Positions 4,749 to 9,861 of a stretch of 9,861 nucleotides of DNA are shown here, piece after piece (positions within the stretch are counted from its first letter, which is position 1; every line of letters begins with the position of its first letter). The notes below the pieces were generated by a model. That model saw only the letters and a list, made by a program, of their open reading frames with translations, was not told the DNA's origin and made no database searches. The position numbers and the translations under genes were made by a program. The DNA is from an uncultured Collinsella sp. (lineage in GTDB: Bacteria > Actinomycetota > Coriobacteriia > Coriobacteriales > Coriobacteriaceae): NCBI GenBank assembly GCA_900752015.1, contig CAADTZ010000052.1, positions 1 to 9,861 of the forward strand, in the 5' to 3' direction.

Positions 4749-6887
4749 GTGGAAGTGCTGGTTGTTGGCAATACCGCGTATGTCGATGACGACTTTTGTG
4801 CCAAGGCGTTTCCCGGTGACCATGTTCAGGTCGTGGCGGCCAACGAGGCGCGCCGCGACGGGTCGTCGCTCCATGCGTCTTGGAAAGAGCTGCTGCAGCA
4901 CCTGGACCAGGCTTACGAATTCGACCGTGTGGTCTACCTCTCTACCTATCTCACGCCGCATACCGAGGCCGTTGGCGACATCGAGCTGCTGCGCTCCGTC
5001 TTTCGAGCTTGCATGGGTCGCCAGATTCAGCTGCTGTTTGTGACTGGTCCCATGGGAGCGGACGGTGCGGTGGACGTTGCGGGGCAAAACGGCAAGGGCA
5101 TCATTGCCCGTGCGGCCAACGACCTGTGCCGCTACTATGCGGTCCGCGACGGCATTCAGGCCAAGATCTTGCGCGTGCCGTATCTGTACACCGCCTCGCC
5201 CACGCTGGAAGACCCGATTTTGACCCCGCTGTTCGAGGCGTGCTCGCAAGGCTCTGCTGTCATGAGGGCTGGGGCGGACTCACCGCTCGGTGCCCTCTGC
5301 GCCGAGGAGCTGGCCGTTCTGGTGCGTCGCATCTTCGACAGCTGGGATGCCACATTCGAGGAACTCGAGGTTCCGGATAGCTTTGCCCACACCGTGGGAG
5401 ACCTGGGCGAGGCGCTCAAGGGCTTGTTCCCGGGGCTCGACATTACCTACGACGGGGACGCCGTCGTCTCCATTGCTCCGAGCGATACCGTCCGCACGCG
5501 CTACGGGTGGTTCCAGCGCTATGACGTGCTGCGCGATCTTTCGACCATACACGCCCGCTGGGAGCAGACCCTCGCGGGCAAGCGCCATCCGCTGCGTGCC
5601 GCCATCGACCGCATGCGCGGGCGGACACTGCCCATCAAATGCCTGGAGACCGCGCTGGCCTGGGTGCTCTTTGAGGGCCTGGAGCTGGTGTTTTCGCAGT
5701 CTGCTCAGCTCAACGTGCTCGATTATCGCCTGCTCTACGTGGTACTGATCGGCACGCTGTATGGCTTGGACTTTGGCCTGGTTGCGGCGCTGCTGGCGTC
5801 GGTGGGTTTGGCCGCGAGCTACTTTACTCAGTACGGCTATACCTTCCAGGGCCTGTTCTACGAGCCGTCCAACTGGCTGCCGTTTATTGCGTACTTTGTG
5901 GTGGGTGCCGTGTGCGGCTATGTGCAGCTGCGCAACAGCGAAGCCATTAGGGCAGAGCGCGATCAAACCGAGCTCGTGCGCAACCGCAATACGTTCCTTA
6001 CGCAGCTCTACCACGACGCGATCGAGGACAAGCGCGCGTACAGGCGCCAGATCGTGGGTCGCCACGACAGCTTTGGCAAGATCTTTGCCGTGACGCAGGA
6101 GCTCGACGTACTCAACCCACGCGACATCTATCGCAAGTGCCGCGAGCTTCTGGGCGAGATTCTCGAGAACGATTCGGTGGCGATCTACCATGTTTCGGGC
6201 GGGGCATTTGCACGCCTGGTGGCAGCAAGTCCCGCGATTGCCGAAGATGCCGCACGCTCGCTCACGCTTGAGCAGCTTGCACCTCTTTTGGGCGACGGGG
6301 GTCGTTCGAACCTGTGGGTGAACCGCGAGCTGACGCCGGGGCTTCCCATGTTTGGATACACGATCGAGCGCGACGGGGCACCCGCCGTGTTGATCTTTGT
6401 GCGTAATGCGGCCGAAAACCAAATGACCCTCTATTATCAAAACCTGTTCTGCATCTTGTGCGGGCTGGTCGAAAGCGCGCTGGGCCGTGCCTTTGACTAT
6501 GAGGCGGTGGCGCAGGATAAACGCTGCGTTGACGGAACTTGCGTGCTCAAGCAGGCTGCCTTTGGCCAAGAGCTCGCGGCGGAGCAGGCTCTGGCAGATA
6601 GCAAGATGGGGAGTTTTTTGCTCCTTCGCGTGGTACCGGGCATGGAGCCTGTCGGCGAGCTGGTGGGCGCAATTGGGTCAGCAATCCGCGAGAGCGACGC
6701 GGCGGGCTTGGTCGACGACAACGTGCTCTACCTGCTTATGCGTCAGGCAAAGGCGTGCGATCTTCCCATTATCCGCGAGCGCCTGAGCGCAAAGCAGATT
6801 GCGGTGGAGCCCGTCGACGGCGAGGACATCGTGGAGCTGCTGCAGCACATTTCTTACACCGGTGACGGTGAGGGGGGTGCCGCTTGA
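4749..6887 (+). CDS. pelD: PelD-like c-di-GMP receptor with N-terminal SDR-like domain
   Basis: GTG 4749 is chosen because GGGGAGGGGG precedes it by 8 nt and the promoter lies just upstream; the frame also extends to ATG 4713 and 4704. From GTG the protein has 712 residues. Residues 1-270 resemble an SDR/NAD-epimerase fold (EVLVVGNTAYV, VVYLSTYLTPHTE, AKILRVPYLY, RYGWFQRYDVLRDL), but there is no GxxGxxG and no YxxxK, so it is probably not an active dehydrogenase. About four membrane helices follow (roughly 298-392), then a basic coiled stretch, a GAF-like domain (about 455-580) and a GGDEF-like domain. There the active site reads DDNVL (656-660) instead of GGDEF, while RESD (647-650) sits exactly where the RxxD inhibitory site belongs. 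In Pel systems PelD binds c-di-GMP and switches on synthesis at the membrane. It overlaps the next gene by 4 bases (TTGA). Confidence 0.85.
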   Translation: MEVLVVGNTAYVDDDFCAKAFPGDHVQVVAANEARRDGSSLHASWKELLQHLDQAYEFDRVVYLSTYLTPHTEAVGDIELLRSVFRACMGRQIQLLFVTGPMGADGAVDVAGQNGKGIIARAANDLCRYYAVRDGIQAKILRVPYLYTASPTLEDPILTPLFEACSQGSAVMRAGADSPLGALCAEELAVLVRRIFDSWDATFEELEVPDSFAHTVGDLGEALKGLFPGLDITYDGDAVVSIAPSDTVRTRYGWFQRYDVLRDLSTIHARWEQTLAGKRHPLRAAIDRMRGRTLPIKCLETALAWVLFEGLELVFSQSAQLNVLDYRLLYVVLIGTLYGLDFGLVAALLASVGLAASYFTQYGYTFQGLFYEPSNWLPFIAYFVVGAVCGYVQLRNSEAIRAERDQTELVRNRNTFLTQLYHDAIEDKRAYRRQIVGRHDSFGKIFAVTQELDVLNPRDIYRKCRELLGEILENDSVAIYHVSGGAFARLVAASPAIAEDAARSLTLEQLAPLLGDGGRSNLWVNRELTPGLPMFGYTIERDGAPAVLIFVRNAAENQMTLYYQNLFCILCGLVESALGRAFDYEAVAQDKRCVDGTCVLKQAAFGQELAAEQALADSKMGSFLLLRVVPGMEPVGELVGAIGSAIRESDAAGLVDDNVLYLLMRQAKACDLPIIRERLSAKQIAVEPVDGEDIVELLQHISYTGDGEGGAA

Positions 6888-7789
6888 TCTCGCTTGTCGT
6901 TGCTGCTGTCTTGCTGCTGATTCATGTGCTGGTTTGCCTGATGCTGTGGACGCTCATGAAGCTGGGCCTGCTGCCGGTGCGCGGGCACATGCTGGCTGTG
7001 ATAGTGCTGGTGCCGCTGTGGGGCCCGTTGCTGGTGGTTCTGTTATCGATCCGCAGCGCGATGTTTGGCGAGGGACTGAAAGAGTCTGCGCTGGAGTCGC
7101 TGCGCTTCAACGACGAGCTCCATCGCAGTATGTCGGTACCGAGTGGTGAGGACGATGCAGGCGTAGTGCCGCTCGAGGAGGCGCTCATCGTCAACGACCC
7201 GGCATACCGGCGCCGTCTAATGCTTTCCATGCTCACCGAGGAGCCCGACGCGTACCTGGCGCAGCTACAGGCGGCTAAGCTTAACGACGACGTTGAGGTG
7301 GCGCACTATGCCGCGACGGCGGTGGCGCAGATCTCCAAGGAGTCCGACCTTAAACTGCAGCAGCTGGAGCGTGCCTTTAAGACGGACCCGAGTGCGCAAA
7401 ACCTCAACGAATACTGCGATTTTCTTGGTGAATACTTGGGCTCGGGTTTGGCTGAGGGGCGCGTGGCTCAGATTCAGCGCCAACAGTACGCGCGCCTGCT
7501 TGCGCGTCGCTGCGAGCGCGAAGACACTTTTGAGCTGCGCATTCGATACGCGACGGCGCTGGCCGATGTCGGACAGATCGACGAGGCGCAGGTCGTGACC
7601 GACCAGCTGGTGCTCGACGTGCCCGAGGAGCAGGAGGTTTGGATGCTTTGCCTGCGGCTGGCCGTGATGCGCCACAACGGTGTCGAGGTTCACCGTGTGA
7701 TCGATGCGATTGACAAGCAACATGTGTATTTGAGCGCCGACAACCGCGAAAAGTTGGCGTTTTGGCGCGACGGGGATGAGGTCCGATGA
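6884..7789 (+). CDS. pelE: PelE-like membrane protein with TPR-like tail
   Basis: The 301-residue protein starts with two membrane helices (about 2-25 and 35-56), followed by a helical soluble part rich in Ala/Leu/Glu that looks like TPR or related helical repeats (YLAQLQAAKLNDDVEVAHYA, FELRIRYATALADVGQIDEA). This is the layout of PelE, which in known Pel systems joins the inner-membrane synthase complex with PelD, PelF and PelG. The start is TTG 6884, overlapping the pelD stop as TTGA and served by GAGGGGGG a few bases upstream. It ends in an ATGA overlap with the next gene, so the genes are translationally coupled. Sequence alone would be a weak call; gene order makes it solid. Confidence 0.75.
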   Translation: MISLVVAAVLLLIHVLVCLMLWTLMKLGLLPVRGHMLAVIVLVPLWGPLLVVLLSIRSAMFGEGLKESALESLRFNDELHRSMSVPSGEDDAGVVPLEEALIVNDPAYRRRLMLSMLTEEPDAYLAQLQAAKLNDDVEVAHYAATAVAQISKESDLKLQQLERAFKTDPSAQNLNEYCDFLGEYLGSGLAEGRVAQIQRQQYARLLARRCEREDTFELRIRYATALADVGQIDEAQVVTDQLVLDVPEEQEVWMLCLRLAVMRHNGVEVHRVIDAIDKQHVYLSADNREKLAFWRDGDEVR

Positions 7790-9666
7790 GCGTGGCGCAA
7801 CATATCCGCGACCGTGCAGGCCGCTTTCGTTGGATGGGGCTCCTCGTGGTGTGGGCGGTCTTTATTGCCATGGCCGCCGTGCTGCTAGTGGAGCGTGCCG
7901 GCGTGCAGTACAGTGCGGGCCAGCATAAGCTGGGGATGCTTGCCGCCAACGATGCGGTGCCGGCCTCCTCGGCAATCTTTGGCCAAAAGCCCACGTGCCT
8001 GGTCATTACCGATTCCGATCAAGCTGGCGTCGAGGACGTAAAGGAACAGTTCGACCAGATTTTGCTGGACATGAAGATCGCGCACCGCGACGTGGACCTT
8101 GCTCTGGATGGTGCGGATGCCATTCCCTCGCTGACCTCCTTCGATCGCGTGATTTTGCTCATGCCGTCGCTCGATGGGCTCGGTACGCACCTGAGCGACA
8201 TTATGGGTTGGGTGAGTGCTGGCGGTTCTCTTATGCTCGCCATGCCGCCGGATAACTCGAGCTATCTGCAAGTGATTGCCTCCAAGCTTGGCATTGAATC
8301 GGCCGGATATGACTATGTAAAAGCCGAAAGCATTGTGCCGAGTGAGGACTTTATGCTGGGCGGGGGAGAGCGCTACGAGTTCTCGGATCCCTTCGATTCT
8401 TCGCTCTCGGTTTCATTGCGCGAAACGGCGCACGTCTGGGCAAAGACCGGTGACGCGGGCACGCCGCTCATTTGGTCTAACGATTGCGGCAGTGGTCACA
8501 CCGTGGTGTGCAACATTGGCATCTACGACAAGGTCATGCGTGGGTTCTATGCTTCGGCCATAAGCTTGCTGGGTGAAGCCACGGCCTATCCGGTCATCAA
8601 CAGCGCCGTGTTCTATTTGGACGACTTTCCCAGCCCTGTGCCCTCGGGCGACGGCACCTACATCAAGCGCGACTACGGGCTTTCCGTCGCCGATTTTTAT
8701 GCCAAGGTCTGGTGGCCCGATCTGCAAAAGCTCGCGCAAAAATACGGCATTCGCTATACCGGCGTGATGATCGAAAACTACGAGGACGCGGTCAACCAGA
8801 CCGAGCCCGCGCGCCAGGCCGATACCACGCAGTTCCGCTACTTTGGCGGCATGCTGCTGCAGATGGGCGGAGAGCTGGGCTTTCACGGCTACAACCATCA
8901 GCCGCTTGCGCTCTGGGACACCGACTATGGTACGTTGTACGTCTACAAGACGTGGAAAAACAAGGAAACGCTCGTCGCTTCGCTCAACGAGCTTATAGCC
9001 TTCCAGGACGAGGTGCTGCCCAACGCGCACGGCTCGGTCTACGTGCCACCGTCGAATATCCTTTCGGCCCGCGCGCGCCAGCTTATCGGCACCGACGTTC
9101 CGCGCATTAAGACTATTGCCAGTACGTACTTTGAGGACGGTACCGACTTGCCGTACGTGCAGGAGTTTGGCGTGGCGAGCGATGGTATTGTGGAGCAGCC
9201 GCGTATTGTCTCGGGCGGCATGGTCGACGATTCCTATATGCGCCTGGCTGCCGTGTCCGAGCTCAACATGCACTACGTGAGTACGCACTTTATGCACCCG
9301 GACGACCTGCTCGATCCCGATCGCGGCGCCAAGGAGGGCTGGGAAGTCTACAAGGGCGGCCTGACCGACTACCTGGACTGGCTTACCAAGTCTGCGCCCG
9401 ACCTGCGCCGCCAGACCGGCTCGGATTGCTCGGGCGCCATTCAGCGCTTTTCGTCGGTTACGGTGAGTGTGGATACCAGTGCGGATGCCTGGACGCTCAG
9501 CCTGGGCAATTTCCACGACGAGGCTTGGCTCATGTTCCGTACCAATAATGGCGAGCCGGGTGCGGTGACGGGTGGCGAGATTACGCATCTGACAGGCGAC
9601 CTGTACCTGGTCAAAGCCACGGACAAGACGGTGACCATTGCGCGCAAGGAGGGTAGCAACAAATGA
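7786..9666 (+). CDS. pelA: Membrane-anchored DUF2194 polysaccharide deacetylase, deacetylase-only PelA
   Basis: This 626-residue protein has a short basic N-terminus and one membrane helix (about 17-36), so it sits on the outer face as a signal-anchored protein. Residues about 55-260 look Rossmann-like (PTCLVITDSDQ, FDRVILLMPSLDG, AGGSLMLAMPP). A CE4-type deacetylase core follows: YLDDFPSP with D279/D280, and FHGYNH with H367 and H371 (HxxxH), the expected Asp and two His metal ligands. The last 80 residues look like a small beta domain. Pel deacetylase makes the polymer partly cationic by removing N-acetyl groups. The glycoside hydrolase domain found at the N-terminus of Pseudomonas PelA is absent, matching the deacetylase-only form in the Bacillus cereus pelDEA(DA)FG operon. 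It overlaps both neighbours by ATGA. Confidence 0.85.
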   Translation: MSVAQHIRDRAGRFRWMGLLVVWAVFIAMAAVLLVERAGVQYSAGQHKLGMLAANDAVPASSAIFGQKPTCLVITDSDQAGVEDVKEQFDQILLDMKIAHRDVDLALDGADAIPSLTSFDRVILLMPSLDGLGTHLSDIMGWVSAGGSLMLAMPPDNSSYLQVIASKLGIESAGYDYVKAESIVPSEDFMLGGGERYEFSDPFDSSLSVSLRETAHVWAKTGDAGTPLIWSNDCGSGHTVVCNIGIYDKVMRGFYASAISLLGEATAYPVINSAVFYLDDFPSPVPSGDGTYIKRDYGLSVADFYAKVWWPDLQKLAQKYGIRYTGVMIENYEDAVNQTEPARQADTTQFRYFGGMLLQMGGELGFHGYNHQPLALWDTDYGTLYVYKTWKNKETLVASLNELIAFQDEVLPNAHGSVYVPPSNILSARARQLIGTDVPRIKTIASTYFEDGTDLPYVQEFGVASDGIVEQPRIVSGGMVDDSYMRLAAVSELNMHYVSTHFMHPDDLLDPDRGAKEGWEVYKGGLTDYLDWLTKSAPDLRRQTGSDCSGAIQRFSSVTVSVDTSADAWTLSLGNFHDEAWLMFRTNNGEPGAVTGGEITHLTGDLYLVKATDKTVTIARKEGSNK

Positions 9667-9861
9667 GAATCTGCTTGGTACTCGAGGGTTGCTACCCCTA
9701 TGTGCACGGCGGCGTGTCTACCTGGATGCACGGCTACATTACGGCTATGCCCGAGCACGAGTTTGTGCTGTGGGTGATCGGCGCGCATGCTGCCGACCGT
9801 GGCAAGTTTGTCTACGAGCTGCCCGGCAACGTGGTCGAGGTGCACGAGGTGTTCCTGGACG
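9663..9861 (+). CDS. pelF: PelF glycosyltransferase, N-terminal part (cut by window end)
   Basis: The first 66 codons are present. The start MRICLVLEGCYPYVHGGVST is the hallmark of PelF, the GT4-family cytosolic glycosyltransferase (DUF3492 region at the N-terminus), whose 'EG.YPYV.GGVS.W' loop binds the donor/acceptor site. In known systems PelF polymerises Pel from UDP-GalNAc-type donor sugar, working with the membrane protein PelG. ATG 9663 overlaps the pelA stop as ATGA and is preceded by AAGGAGGG, a strong SD. Catalytic motifs of the C-terminal half lie beyond the window. Confidence 0.9.
   Translation, partial: MRICLVLEGCYPYVHGGVSTWMHGYITAMPEHEFVLWVIGAHAADRGKFVYELPGNVVEVHEVFLD

Noticed and set aside
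4243..5043. 266-codon open frame running across repeat copy B into pelD
   Set aside because: It crosses the repeat, the promoter and the pelD start. Its translation is not protein-like and there is no SD.
5280..6569. 429-codon open frame antisense to pelD
   Set aside because: It mirrors the codon pattern of the GC-rich pelD gene. It has no SD or family motif and its translation is low in complexity and rich in Arg, His and Gln.
8413..9588. 391-codon open frame antisense to the pelA-like gene
   Set aside because: Same shadow effect. The forward frame has clear deacetylase motifs, while the reverse has none.

Overview
The window looks like chromosomal DNA of a high-GC Gram-positive gut bacterium of the Coriobacteriia, most likely Collinsella or a close relative. 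This rests on the GC-rich, GTG/TTG-tolerant genes with strong Shine-Dalgarno (SD) sites on the right, a Pel exopolysaccharide operon of Gram-positive type, and the general look of the proteins. It is an inference, because no rRNA or marker gene is present.

Left part, about 1-2030: AT-richer accessory DNA. It opens with the last codons and probable right end of an IS3-family insertion sequence, followed by what may be the tail of a disrupted gene. A minus-strand pair follows: a 33-codon small ORF with a good SD, tightly coupled to an unrecognised 442-residue protein with several cysteine pairs. Just upstream of that pair is a nearly perfect 63-nt palindrome that folds back on itself and can also pair with the small ORF's SD.

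Middle part, about 2030-4700: a GC-rich minus-strand gene for an AlbA_2 (Schlafen-type) / HATPase_c_4 / winged-helix regulator-like protein. It sits between two direct copies (about 222 bp, roughly 80% identical by eye) of a palindromic intergenic repeat. Its 3' side holds a dense cluster of hairpins and short tandem repeats. The sequence between this gene and the next operon holds the gene's own promoter, a hairpin, the second repeat copy and the next operon's promoter.

Right part, 4685 to the end: the first four genes of a pel operon in the order pelD-pelE-pelA(deacetylase form)-pelF, joined by 3- to 4-base stop/start overlaps. PelD combines a degenerate SDR-like domain, membrane helices, a GAF domain and a degenerate GGDEF domain that keeps an RxxD c-di-GMP inhibitory-site motif. 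PelE has two membrane helices and a TPR-like tail. The PelA-like protein is a membrane-anchored DUF2194 polysaccharide deacetylase with LDDFP and HxxxH metal-binding motifs. PelF is the cytosolic GT4 glycosyltransferase and runs off the window; PelG is expected next. Together they would polymerise, export and partly deacetylate a GalNAc-type Pel polymer under c-di-GMP control.
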